NCBI RefSeq assembly: GCF_001557215.1
Contig: NZ_LSJM01000414.1
Location: forward strand, 1 to 19,091
Source of the DNA: Sphingomonas sp. CCH9-E2
Lineage (GTDB): Bacteria > Pseudomonadota > Alphaproteobacteria > Sphingomonadales > Sphingomonadaceae
Reading direction: 5' to 3'
DNA length: 19,091 nucleotides
The notes beneath the pieces are model-generated. The model ran no database searches. It had not been told where the DNA came from and worked only from the letters and a program-made list of their open reading frames with translations. Position 1 is the first letter of the stretch, and every line of letters begins with the position of its first letter. A program made the translations under genes and the position numbers. This document shows, piece after piece, positions 6,789 to 15,388 of the stretch.

Positions 6789-6813
6789 GCGGCCCGGCGA
6801 TCGGCCGGACCGC
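6789..6813 (+). promoter_or_regulatory. Hairpin after precursor 2
   Basis: GCGGCCCGGC (6789-6798) and GCCGGACCGC (6804-6813) form a 10-base-pair stem with one C-A mismatch and the loop GATCG, six bases after the precursor 2 stop. It repeats the arrangement after precursor 1, so each precursor message would end in a GC hairpin before the B gene. Confidence 0.6.
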
Positions 6814-6841
6814 TGACCAGCTCGGGGATCGGCCACTATCG

Positions 6842-7498
6842 ATGATCTGGCGAATATTACCGCACGCGACCGTCTGCATCGCCTCGGACAAGCTGATCGT
6901 GCTGGATCTCCGGCGCGATCGCTATTTCTGCGTGCCCGACTCCATCGCAGGAGAAATGCGGGCCTGGCTGGAACAGCGCCACAACTCAGCTCCGCCTCCC
7001 GCATCCGCTCATATGCTGGAGAAGGCAGGGGTGCGCCGTGAATCGGATCCCATTCCGACCAACGCCCTGAAGGACCGCATCCTCGTGCCGGACGGTTTTG
7101 CCAAGCTCGCTGCTGGATCCGAACCTGCCGCGCGAACCGTCAGTGTGGCCCGCCAAGTTGCCGCAACCTGGATTTCGCTACGCTTGATGCCCCTAGAGCG
7201 CATCGTGTCGACCAGGCACACGCGAGCGCCGTTGCCGCTGAATGGGGATCTACAAGCAACGCTGACGCTCGCCGCGACCTTCGAGCGTTCCCGGCCTTTC
7301 GTTCCTATCGCGCGTAACTGCCTGCTCGACTCACTTGCCCTGGATAGCTGGCTCGCCCGCCGAGGCGTCAGCGCACAATTGATATTCGGCGTGGTTGCCG
7401 AGCCCTTCGCGGCGCATTGTTGGCTACAGACCAAGGAGGCCTTGCTCAACGACAGCTACGACAATGTGTCGAGCTTCACTCCGATCCTGGCGCTATGA
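6842..7498 (+). CDS. Lasso peptide biosynthesis B protein (leader-binding domain fused to leader peptidase)
   Basis: This 218-residue protein removes the leader before ring closure. Residues 1 to about 80 look like the PqqD-like recognition element (VLDLRRDRYFCVPDSIAGEM), which binds the leader. Residues about 95-218 are the transglutaminase-like cysteine protease, with the likely triad C160 in ARNCLLDSLAL, H192 in AHCWL and D204 in LLNDSYDNV. Fusion of the two domains is normal in proteobacterial clusters. The ribosome binding site before the ATG at 6842 is weak, which fits low enzyme expression relative to precursor. The stop overlaps the C gene start as ATGA (7495-7498), so the two are translated together. 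Confidence 0.93.
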   Translation: MIWRILPHATVCIASDKLIVLDLRRDRYFCVPDSIAGEMRAWLEQRHNSAPPPASAHMLEKAGVRRESDPIPTNALKDRILVPDGFAKLAAGSEPAARTVSVARQVAATWISLRLMPLERIVSTRHTRAPLPLNGDLQATLTLAATFERSRPFVPIARNCLLDSLALDSWLARRGVSAQLIFGVVAEPFAAHCWLQTKEALLNDSYDNVSSFTPILAL

Positions 7499-9264
7499 AC
7501 AACAGCGCCTTTGTCGCGTGCATCCCGCTCGCGCCCAATTCGCCGCCCGCCTGGCTGCGGACTCTCACCGAAGATATGGAAGCTAAGCAGGGACTGGGCC
7601 GGCTAGTCGACCGGCCGAGCCTCGTTATGCTTGGCGATACCGCCGCGGCGCATTTCGATATCCCCGGGAAGCGAGGCGTACTCTGGGGCCATGTCTTCAA
7701 CCGCCAAGACTATTCGAGAATCGCTGAGGCGCAGGGAGACGCGCTGGCCGGTGCTCCAGTCGACCTCCTTCTCCAGCGCTGTTGGGGCGGCTACGTGGCC
7801 GTGCGCGAACTTGAGGACGGCGTCGAGGTGCTGCGCGACCCGTCAGGGACGGTGGCCTGCTATCACCTAGAGCACGACAATGTGCATATCGTAACCTCGC
7901 GGCCCGATCTGTTGTTCGATCACTTGCCGATCGTCCCCACATTCGACTGGACAGTCATCGCCCAGTCACTTGCCTATCGAGATATGCGTCCCGCCAGGAC
8001 CGCGTTGCGCGGCATCAGCGAAATCCTCCCCGGCGTCACGCTAACCATCCGGACCGGGCGCACGCACATTCGGTGCGTCTGGTCGCCTTGGACTTTCGCC
8101 GACCCGGCCATGCAATTTGCGGATAGCAATGTCGCGACAGGGGAGTTGCGCGAGACAGCGAGCCGGGTGCTGCGCGCTTGGGGAGACTGTTTCGAACATC
8201 CATTGGTCGAAATATCCGGCGGTCTCGACTCCGCGATCGTCGCGGCAGGCTTGTCCCGGGCGGCGGGCGCGCACTGCCTGACATTCGGACCGGCACCGGG
8301 CGATGCCAACGAACTCCCCTGGGCACGGGCGGTCGCTTCGCACCTTGGGCTGTCTCTTACCGAGATGGTAGCGGACTTCACGACGGTCGACATCGGACAA
8401 AGCGATGCTTGGCGGCAACCAAGGCCGTGCGCCCGCACGCTATCGAAGGCCTTTGATCGGCCCATCCAGGCGCTGGCGAGAGAACGGGACTCGGACGCCT
8501 TCTTCGGCGGTGCTGGCGGTGACAGCGTATTTTGCCTCCTGAATTCGGTGTTGCCGGTGCTGGATCGGTTGCGCGCGGAAGGCTTCGGCAAGGGGGTTCT
8601 GGAGACTGCGGCAGATATCGCACGCCTGTCGCGCACCAACGTCTGGCGGGTGCTGCTAACGGCGCTGCGCCGATCGGTTCGCCGCGCGGGATCGATGCCG
8701 AGCCCGATGACGAACCCATTCCTTGCCACGACGGCACGCGAGACCCTTCCTTGGCCGGCAGACAATCCATGGCTTGAGGCGCCGGAAGGCGTCGCCCCGG
8801 GCAAGCGGCGGCACGTCTGGTCGATCACCGCAATTCAGAATCATCTCGAAGGTTATGGTCGCGAGGGACTGGCGCCTTACCTCGCGCCGCTGATGGCACA
8901 GCCGATCCTGGAGACCTGCGTTCGGATCCCGAGTTGGTACTGGTGCCTCGGCGGCAACAATCGCGCGATCGCCCGTGAGGCGTTTCGCGGCATCTTGCCC
9001 GACTCCGTCATCGATCGGAGAACCAAGGTCTCGTTCAATGCGCTCGTCCACCGAGTCATCCGCGCCAACCTGCCGGCGCTGCGCGAAATGCTGCTCGACG
9101 GCGCGCTGGCACGGCACCACCTAATCGACCGAGATCTGGTCGAACTCTATCTTGGCGGAAGAGCAAAGGTGGATCTGCTTCCCGAGCTGATGGCGCTGGT
9201 GGACGTCGAGGCATGGGTCAGCCACTGGCAGAGCCGTTCAGTGAACTCCGCCTGCGGACGCTGA
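7495..9264 (+). CDS. Lasso peptide macrolactam synthetase (C protein, asparagine-synthetase-like)
   Basis: This 589-residue ATP-dependent enzyme adenylates the side-chain carboxylate at core position 8 and joins it to the new N-terminus. The N-terminal third resembles a class II glutamine amidotransferase fold but begins MNNSAFVAC without the nucleophilic Cys2. It therefore should not hydrolyse glutamine, as expected for lasso cyclases. The PP-loop SGGLDS lies at 241-246 and starts the synthetase domain, which continues to the C-terminus. The start is set by the 4-base overlap with the B gene. The last 27 bases (9238-9264) overlap the 3' end of the isopeptidase gene on the opposite strand. 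No exporter gene follows, unlike the microcin J25 locus. Confidence 0.94.
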   Translation: MNNSAFVACIPLAPNSPPAWLRTLTEDMEAKQGLGRLVDRPSLVMLGDTAAAHFDIPGKRGVLWGHVFNRQDYSRIAEAQGDALAGAPVDLLLQRCWGGYVAVRELEDGVEVLRDPSGTVACYHLEHDNVHIVTSRPDLLFDHLPIVPTFDWTVIAQSLAYRDMRPARTALRGISEILPGVTLTIRTGRTHIRCVWSPWTFADPAMQFADSNVATGELRETASRVLRAWGDCFEHPLVEISGGLDSAIVAAGLSRAAGAHCLTFGPAPGDANELPWARAVASHLGLSLTEMVADFTTVDIGQSDAWRQPRPCARTLSKAFDRPIQALARERDSDAFFGGAGGDSVFCLLNSVLPVLDRLRAEGFGKGVLETAADIARLSRTNVWRVLLTALRRSVRRAGSMPSPMTNPFLATTARETLPWPADNPWLEAPEGVAPGKRRHVWSITAIQNHLEGYGREGLAPYLAPLMAQPILETCVRIPSWYWCLGGNNRAIAREAFRGILPDSVIDRRTKVSFNALVHRVIRANLPALREMLLDGALARHHLIDRDLVELYLGGRAKVDLLPELMALVDVEAWVSHWQSRSVNSACGR

Positions 9265-11358
9265 ACGCAATGCCCGCCAGCGCGCGATCTCGGCGGAACG
9301 CTCGGGGTCAGGCGATTCAACGCCGCGTAGCCAGAAGTCGAACCAGGCGAGGTTGCGCTCATAAATGGCAAGCCGATGCGCTGGGTGGCGCTTGGTGTGC
9401 CATTCGTCCTCAAAAACGTACATCTCGACGGGTACGCCATGGGCCTTCAGAGCGCTGAACGGCTCCTGCGCCATCCGGAATTCCCCGTCCGCCAGATTCA
9501 TCAGCAACGGGACGCGCAGTCGAACTGCATTCATGGTGAGCGATTGCGAGCGCCAAAATGCTTGGCCGTCCTCTCCGGGAGTCGGATAGCCGACCGCCGC
9601 CACTGTCGCGCCATAGGCCGGGGACACGGTGAAAACCGCGCTGGGCTCGTCGCAGCAATTGGAGACGATCGCCGCCTTGAACCGGTTCGTGTTGTTGAGC
9701 GCGAACTGCACGGTGCTGGCGCCGTCGCTCATGCCCGTGATGCCGATGCGCTCGGGATCGACGACCCCGCGCGCGATCACAGCATCGATGCCGGCTTCAA
9801 GTGCGACCAGTATCCGCCGACGTCCTGACCAACCGCGGACCTTGATGCGCTGAGCCGCGACATCGTCGGGCTCGGCCGCCGCTTCCGGCGACTCCTTCGG
9901 CGCGTTGAAGTTGAGCACGGCGTAGCCATGCAAAGCCAAGAGCTGGATCGGATACTCATCGCCGAGCCCGCCCCGCTGGAAGCCGCGGGAGAGATATTGG
10001 ACGATGATCAGCGGGTGGCGGTCGCCCGGCTTGTGCGTCGGCGGGAGCACGAGGTCGCCATAGGTGCGCACTCCGTCACCGTCACTCCAAGCCAATCGCT
10101 CATGGCCACCGAGACGCACCTCGGCAAACTCCGGATTGGGATCGAACAGCGTCGATCCTCGACCCGACCGAAGGTCAATGCGCGACAGAGTCCGCGGTCG
10201 CGTTGCGGACTCGCGCGCACAGATCAGCGCGTCTGGCGCAATTTCGCAGCGCGGCAACCAATCCTCGGTATCGAGAAGGGCGCGCGGCGCAGTGGCCGAT
10301 CCGGGCTGCCAACGAAATAGGATTGTGCGTCCGCCGTTCAGGACGTTGCCGGCGCGTAGAACCAGCAAGGTTTTGCCGTCGAGCCACCACATGCCACCGA
10401 TCGGCTCTCGGCACAGCGGAATATCGCACGAAACCGAGCTGCCTCCGGACTGTATCCTGAGCAACGTTCCACCACGCGGCCGTGCTGTATCCTCTTCCGC
10501 AACCCACGCTCTGATACCAGCGGGCGATTGCGCGAACAGCCGGGCGTTGGGAGGCGCCCCGCCTTCGCCGGGCGTCGCCATCGCCTTGGCTTCAGCAGGC
10601 GTTACCATGCTGATCGCGCCGTTAGCGAGGTCGAGGGCGTTGATCTCGGTTGCGACGGGCAACTTGGGATGCGGCCTGGCGAAGGCGATCGACCAGAAGC
10701 GTTCATCATAGTGGAAGCCGGAACGCGCCTCGAGCTCGATCTCTGCAATGCCAGCATCGTAGCCGCTTCGCGTTGTGAAGAGCAGCTTCCGCCCATCGAC
10801 AGACCAGGAGAGGTTTCTCGGCTCGGTCGTGAGCTGGGTAAGCTGGCGCGCCGGCGCGCCGTCCAGCCCGACCTGCCAAAGCTGGGTCAAGTCCCGATCG
10901 CGCCGGAGGTAGGCGAGGGACCTGCCATCAGGCGACCAGACCGGCGCGTCGATCAGAGGAAGTCCGCTCGGCACGCCGGAAGCGCCATAAGGGTCGGTAA
11001 CCGTCTGGATGAACTGGCCCCCGGTATCGAGCAGGCGCGGAGCGGTGCGCCCGTCGAGCGTAACCAGCACCACACCGATGCAATAGCCATCCGTATCGGG
11101 ATTGGCCCGCCTGATGATCAGCGCCGCACGCTTCCCGTCCGGCGACAGGCTGAAGGACCTGCTGCCCGTGCTGTCGTCCATCCGGCCGAAATCGCGCAGT
11201 TCAATGAGGTCGCGGGCGGTGATGGCCCGTTGACCTGTTGCCGCCCCGGGGGAGGGCGGCAACAGGCGCTCGCTACAGGCCGGAGGCGTTGCGTGCGCCG
11301 CTCCGGTCCAGCAGGAGACAAGGGCCAACGTGGCAGTACCGAGCAGGTATCTCACCAC
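9238..11358 (-). CDS. Lasso peptide isopeptidase (S9 prolyl-oligopeptidase family, AtxE2 type)
   Basis: This 706-residue serine hydrolase is expected to cut the ring isopeptide bond and linearise the lasso. The first half has beta-propeller-like repeats (SLSPDGKRAALI, WSPDGRSLAYL, WSVDGRKLLF). The C-terminal alpha/beta hydrolase domain carries nucleophile S544 in GITGMSDGAS and D624 in NLADGEFRM. The catalytic His is H654 or H658 in DEWHTKRHP. The N-terminus is a signal peptide; LVSC at 13-16 fits a lipobox, while AHA-T at 21-24 fits ordinary cleavage. The gene starts inside the end of the receptor gene. The start may be GTG 11358 or GTG 11355, the latter giving a 4-base overlap. The call rests on position beside lasso genes as well as the fold. 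Confidence 0.92.
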   Translation of the reverse strand: MVRYLLGTATLALVSCWTGAAHATPPACSERLLPPSPGAATGQRAITARDLIELRDFGRMDDSTGSRSFSLSPDGKRAALIIRRANPDTDGYCIGVVLVTLDGRTAPRLLDTGGQFIQTVTDPYGASGVPSGLPLIDAPVWSPDGRSLAYLRRDRDLTQLWQVGLDGAPARQLTQLTTEPRNLSWSVDGRKLLFTTRSGYDAGIAEIELEARSGFHYDERFWSIAFARPHPKLPVATEINALDLANGAISMVTPAEAKAMATPGEGGAPPNARLFAQSPAGIRAWVAEEDTARPRGGTLLRIQSGGSSVSCDIPLCREPIGGMWWLDGKTLLVLRAGNVLNGGRTILFRWQPGSATAPRALLDTEDWLPRCEIAPDALICARESATRPRTLSRIDLRSGRGSTLFDPNPEFAEVRLGGHERLAWSDGDGVRTYGDLVLPPTHKPGDRHPLIIVQYLSRGFQRGGLGDEYPIQLLALHGYAVLNFNAPKESPEAAAEPDDVAAQRIKVRGWSGRRRILVALEAGIDAVIARGVVDPERIGITGMSDGASTVQFALNNTNRFKAAIVSNCCDEPSAVFTVSPAYGATVAAVGYPTPGEDGQAFWRSQSLTMNAVRLRVPLLMNLADGEFRMAQEPFSALKAHGVPVEMYVFEDEWHTKRHPAHRLAIYERNLAWFDFWLRGVESPDPERSAEIARWRALRSASAGGVH

Positions 11359-14285
11359 GACTTGGTGACCTGGAGTGCGACAAAGCGGCCAAGGGGACTG
11401 GCATTCTCGCCATCGAAACCTGTCGTCAGCGTGCCGACCAGATAGGTGACGAAGGGCGGGTCGCTGTCGAGAATGTTGTTCGCGGTGAGCGATACCCTGA
11501 GGCCATGGAGCGGACCGGACTCGCGCTGGAAGCTATAGCCGATATTGAGGTCGAAGGTGGTCCAGGACGAGACGCGTTGGGCGGGTGAGGTCGTCTTGTT
11601 GACGTATCCGTCGGCATAGTTGGCGAAGACCGTGACGCCGAAGCCACCATTGCTCCACCCGGCGCGGCCCCGGATCCTGAGGTCGATCGGGTTGCCGACG
11701 GTGTTCACGACATTGATCGGCGCCGAGGTTTCGGTCAGCTGCTGATTGATGTGGAAGATGTAGGTCGCGACCGCACCAAGTTCGGCCCTGCCGCCGCCCA
11801 GGTCGAACCCATATTCGAGATCCACGTCGAGCCCGGACTGCTTGACCACCGACAGATTGCGGGTTCGCGCGTCGGCGATCGCCAGGATCGGCGCGGTGGG
11901 CGGCAATCCGGAAAAGTCGAGATAGTAAGGCGAGGCAAACAGTTCGGCGACGCGCGCCGGGGATGGATTGAAGGTCAGGATCGGCGCGTAGATGTCACGG
12001 TTGACCAGATAGCTGAAGAGGCTCGAGGCGACGCTTCCGATCCGGTCGCGATAATTGACGTTGAACCAGGTGACCCCCGCACGAAATCCCGGAAGGAACG
12101 ATGGCTTGAGGTCGCCGCCGAGCGTCCAAGTCGTCGCCCGTTCAGGGCGCAGATTGGGATCGCTGCCGCGCATGATCAGAACGTTGGACGTGCCGCCGGG
12201 CGCGGTCGGATCGGGGAGCGGATATGCGAAATACCCGATCGATGCGGGATCCTGGCGCAGATCGTTGAACCCCGGCGCGCGGAAGGACTTGCCCCAGCTT
12301 CCGCGCAAGGCAAGCCCGCCGAACGGCTCCCACGCAAAGCCGAATTTGGGATTCGTGGTGCGGCCGAAGTCGCTGTAGTCTTCGGCCCTGACCGCTGCGG
12401 ACAGGTCGAGGCGTTTGAACAGCGGAATGTGCGCGTCGCCCCCGAACACCGGAATCAGCAATTCGCCATAGACGCCCTTGACCTTCCGCGGACCTGGCAG
12501 CGGCGTCGATGCAGTGTTCACTGGCATCAGCGTGGAAGTGTAGGCGATGTTGATCCCGTCGCGGTAGCGATCCTCGCGATACTCTCCGCCGACCGCAAGG
12601 CGCAGGTCGCCAGCCGGAAGCCTGAACAGCGGACCATCTGCGCGCAATGTCGCGGACCAGACCAGACCGTTCCAGCTCGACTTGTTGTACCCACGAATGG
12701 AGTCGATCGTCGCGGGATTCGTCGAAGCGCCGTCCCCGAAAAGATTGTAAGCGGTAGCGGCGTTGGTGTCGGCCAGTGCGAGCGCCAGCCGGGCGCTGTT
12801 GACGCGATTGAGATAGTCATAACGTTCGTCGACACGACCCCAGGTTCCATGGGCATCGACGCGCCACCGCCCGATCGTCCATTCGACCCCGCTGGTCACG
12901 CCATAGGCTGCGACCGCGCCGTCGTACCGTTCGTTGCCGAGATCACGCCGGAAGTCGTAGTTCACGCCCACCGGTTGGTGCGTGCCGATCGGATCGACAT
13001 AGAAGGGATTTGTGACCGGCACCGTCCGCCGCGAGAAGCTGCCGGTGAGCACAGCGGCATTGAAGTGCCGCCAGGTCGCAAGTCCGCGTCCGTAGAAGCG
13101 CAGGTTAGGCGTCAGGTCTTGGCTTACGGACAGGAACAGCGAGTGGCGGCGCTGCTCCGGCAATATATCGACGCCGTCCCAGCCGTCGCCGCGATTGGAG
13201 ACGCCTGCCAGCAATCGTCCCGGCGTCAGTCCGACCCCGTTCTGACCTGCGGGAATGGCGTAGTTCACGCCACCGGCGACGATGGTGCTCGGGTTGGAAT
13301 AGATGCCACGGCGGTCGGGTCCGCCGAATGGACGCAAGTCCTCGGACACATAGGGACGATCGTCGGCCGAAAGATTGTCGCGCTGATAGAATTCATAGGC
13401 GATGACGGCATTGCCGGACGACCATTTGACGCCGAACAGCTGGCTGAACTGATATTCCTGCGCATCGCCATCCGCGGTGCCGATCCGGAAACTTGTCTCC
13501 GCGCCGCGGAAGTTGTCGCGCGTGACGACGTTGACCACGCCAGCAACGGCATCCGATCCATAGATTGCGGAAGAGCCGTCTGGGACGATCTCGACCCGCT
13601 CGATTACCGAGGCGGGGATCACCGAAAGGTCCGCGAAGGTCCCGGTCGCGCCCGAGAGAGGCGGCCGGTCGCCATTGATGAGCAGCAATGTCGACGTGGG
13701 GCCGAGACCGCGAAGGTTGACCCCGCTCCCTCGGCTGACGTTGCCATTCCCGGCCGCGGTCAGCAGGCCGCTGGTGCCTTCGTTCGCACCGCCGCCGAAA
13801 TTCTGCGGAATCGACTGGACGATCTGCTGCGTGGTGGAGAAGCCACTCTCGGCGATCCCCTTGCGGTCGATCGTAATGACCGGAACGCCCACAGGCCCGC
13901 TGCCGCGGATGCGCGTGCCGGTAACGAGAATCTCGCCCTCGCCCTCAGCGGGTGCGTTTCCCTCCTGGGCGGCATCGTCGCGCTGCACGACCAGCGTGTT
14001 GCCGACAAACACCACGCGCAGCCGGCTGCCGCGAAGCAACAGCGAGACCGCATCCTCGGGACGGAATTTGCCCTTCAGCGCCGGCGCCTGATGACCCGCC
14101 ACCAGTTTGGTCGGCGCAATGACCTGCGTCCCCGACTGCTGCACGATCGCGCGCAGCGCTGCGCCCAGATCCTGGCTCGGAATGTCGAATTCGCGCGCAT
14201 TGTCCGCCTGCGCAAATGCCACCGGCGCAACGATGACCATCGCGGTACCGGCCAAAGCCAGCGCACCCATTTTCCCCATCCGCAT
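11352..14285 (-). CDS. TonB-dependent outer-membrane receptor with N-terminal STN signalling domain
   Basis: This 977-residue transducer-type receptor has a signal peptide at about 1-25 (ending VAFAQA) and an STN domain at about 33-102 (FDIPSQDLGAALRAIVQQSG). A TonB-box-like GEILVTGTRI is followed by a plug at roughly 130-260 (LRGLGPTSTLLLINGDR, DGSSAIYGSDAVAGVVNVVT). The beta-barrel ends in an aromatic C-terminus (VTKSW). The STN domain normally contacts a FecR-type anti-sigma, which is encoded just upstream. The position between fecR and the isopeptidase suggests the imported ligand is a lasso peptide. GGGGAG at 14292-14297 supports the ATG at 14285. A siderophore or another peptide cannot be excluded from sequence alone. 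Confidence 0.95.
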   Translation of the reverse strand: MRMGKMGALALAGTAMVIVAPVAFAQADNAREFDIPSQDLGAALRAIVQQSGTQVIAPTKLVAGHQAPALKGKFRPEDAVSLLLRGSRLRVVFVGNTLVVQRDDAAQEGNAPAEGEGEILVTGTRIRGSGPVGVPVITIDRKGIAESGFSTTQQIVQSIPQNFGGGANEGTSGLLTAAGNGNVSRGSGVNLRGLGPTSTLLLINGDRPPLSGATGTFADLSVIPASVIERVEIVPDGSSAIYGSDAVAGVVNVVTRDNFRGAETSFRIGTADGDAQEYQFSQLFGVKWSSGNAVIAYEFYQRDNLSADDRPYVSEDLRPFGGPDRRGIYSNPSTIVAGGVNYAIPAGQNGVGLTPGRLLAGVSNRGDGWDGVDILPEQRRHSLFLSVSQDLTPNLRFYGRGLATWRHFNAAVLTGSFSRRTVPVTNPFYVDPIGTHQPVGVNYDFRRDLGNERYDGAVAAYGVTSGVEWTIGRWRVDAHGTWGRVDERYDYLNRVNSARLALALADTNAATAYNLFGDGASTNPATIDSIRGYNKSSWNGLVWSATLRADGPLFRLPAGDLRLAVGGEYREDRYRDGINIAYTSTLMPVNTASTPLPGPRKVKGVYGELLIPVFGGDAHIPLFKRLDLSAAVRAEDYSDFGRTTNPKFGFAWEPFGGLALRGSWGKSFRAPGFNDLRQDPASIGYFAYPLPDPTAPGGTSNVLIMRGSDPNLRPERATTWTLGGDLKPSFLPGFRAGVTWFNVNYRDRIGSVASSLFSYLVNRDIYAPILTFNPSPARVAELFASPYYLDFSGLPPTAPILAIADARTRNLSVVKQSGLDVDLEYGFDLGGGRAELGAVATYIFHINQQLTETSAPINVVNTVGNPIDLRIRGRAGWSNGGFGVTVFANYADGYVNKTTSPAQRVSSWTTFDLNIGYSFQRESGPLHGLRVSLTANNILDSDPPFVTYLVGTLTTGFDGENASPLGRFVALQVTKSW

Positions 14286-14306
14286 CTTTCGCTCCCCATT
14301 TTGGCG

Positions 14307-14358
14307 CCGCCGATTTGGCGGTCTGGGGTGCGAGACGAGGTTTGGCGGAAAACCCGCC
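14307..14358 (-). promoter_or_regulatory. Paired inverted repeats in the leader of the receptor gene
   Basis: The 98-base gap between fecR and the receptor gene holds two hairpins: CCGCC-GATTT-GGCGG at 14307-14321 and GGCGG-AAAAC-CCGCC at 14344-14358. Because the arms share one sequence, the first arm on the minus-strand RNA can pair with either the second or the third, which allows alternative folds. The nearer hairpin ends ten bases before the GGGGAG ribosome binding site. The gap may also carry a promoter of its own, but I see no clear one. Confidence 0.4.
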
Positions 14359-14383
14359 TAAAATAATTCGGGGGTCGTTAAGT

Positions 14384-15388
14384 CTATGGGCGTCGCAGGA
14401 TCAGGTCGCCTTGCGGCGAGCGCTCGACGCGCAGCGAGAAGGCGGCCGCCAGGGCTGCGGCGAGCTCATCGACCGGAAGCGGCCGAAAGCCCCCCGTCAC
14501 GCGCTGACCCGCGAGCGACGGGTCACCCAGGCGGATCTTGCGCGCCGAATAACGATTGGTCTGCTCGAGCACGTCACCCAGCGGCACGCCGTCGAAATCG
14601 AGCATGCCGGATACCCATTGCTGCGCACCAGGCGGTGCCTTGACTACCTGAGGTGCGCGTAGCCGGTCGGTGAAGCACTCACCGGGCGAAAGCCGCGTGA
14701 CGGCCGCGACGCTACCCGCGGGCGCGAGGCCGCGGACATCGACCGAACCGCGAAGCAGGCTGACCCTCACCCCTCCCGGCTCGAACCCGACATCGAACAA
14801 GGTGCCTAGCGCCGTGACTGTCCGGCCGCCCGCCTCGACCCTGAACGGCCGCGTCGCATCATGGGAGACATCGAACCGGGCACGTCCCCGGACGAGCCGA
14901 ACAAGGCGCAAATCGCCCGACAAGCGGACCTCGATCGCGCTGTCGGTGTCGAGGGTCACCGTCGATCCATCCGCCAGCTTCACAGTGCGGATCTCGCCCA
15001 CACGAGACACTGTCGGCTCGGCGACTGCAACCAGCGTCCCGTCGGGCGCTCCACTCGGCGCGCGCAGGAACCAGAAGCCTGCCAACACCACCAACAGCAA
15101 GGCGGCCGCCGCGAAGGCCGGTCGCGCACCCGGCAATTCCCAGATCGGGGGCCTGCGCTCGGGCAGGCTACGGTTGCGCCCCATCTCGGTGTCGGCGAGC
15201 CCGCCAGTCTCGAGCCATTGCCCGCCGGCCTCCTGATAGGCCTGGCGATGCGAAGGATCTGCGTCGCGCCAGCGCTCGAACTCTGGGCGCAGCATTTCGC
15301 GATCGGGACCCCGCATCCGCGCGAACCAGATTCCTGCCTGCTTGGCGACGGCAGGGCTGTAGCTGTCGTCAGGTCCGGGACCCGGCAT
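14384..15388 (-). CDS. FecR-family anti-sigma factor / signal transducer
   Basis: This is a 334-residue inner-membrane protein. The N-terminal cytoplasmic DUF4880-type region (AKQAGIWFARMRGPDREMLRPEFERW and the DPSHRQAY motif) should hold the sigma factor. A single hydrophobic segment follows at roughly 88-108 (FAAAALLLVVLAGFWFL). Beyond it lie a periplasmic FecR domain (ADGSTVTLDTDSAIEV, RGRARFDV) and a C-terminal secretin/TonB-like module (MLDFDGVPLGDVLEQTNRY). The ATG at 15388 shares its A with the sigma factor stop codon (TGATG), so both are translated together. It would pass the ligand-occupied state of the receptor to the sigma factor. Confidence 0.94.
   Translation of the reverse strand: MPGPGPDDSYSPAVAKQAGIWFARMRGPDREMLRPEFERWRDADPSHRQAYQEAGGQWLETGGLADTEMGRNRSLPERRPPIWELPGARPAFAAAALLLVVLAGFWFLRAPSGAPDGTLVAVAEPTVSRVGEIRTVKLADGSTVTLDTDSAIEVRLSGDLRLVRLVRGRARFDVSHDATRPFRVEAGGRTVTALGTLFDVGFEPGGVRVSLLRGSVDVRGLAPAGSVAAVTRLSPGECFTDRLRAPQVVKAPPGAQQWVSGMLDFDGVPLGDVLEQTNRYSARKIRLGDPSLAGQRVTGGFRPLPVDELAAALAAAFSLRVERSPQGDLILRRP

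Noticed and set aside
6544..6841. A third lasso precursor in the gaps around the two found
   Set aside because: No frame there has a leader with Thr two residues before a Gly followed by an acid at position 7-9. The gaps are mostly taken up by hairpins.
11751..14366. Plus-strand open frame of 871 codons opposite the TonB receptor gene
   Set aside because: The receptor on the other strand has a full domain set, a signal peptide and a ribosome binding site. The plus-strand translation has no domain and is Arg-rich, typical of antisense frames in GC-rich DNA.
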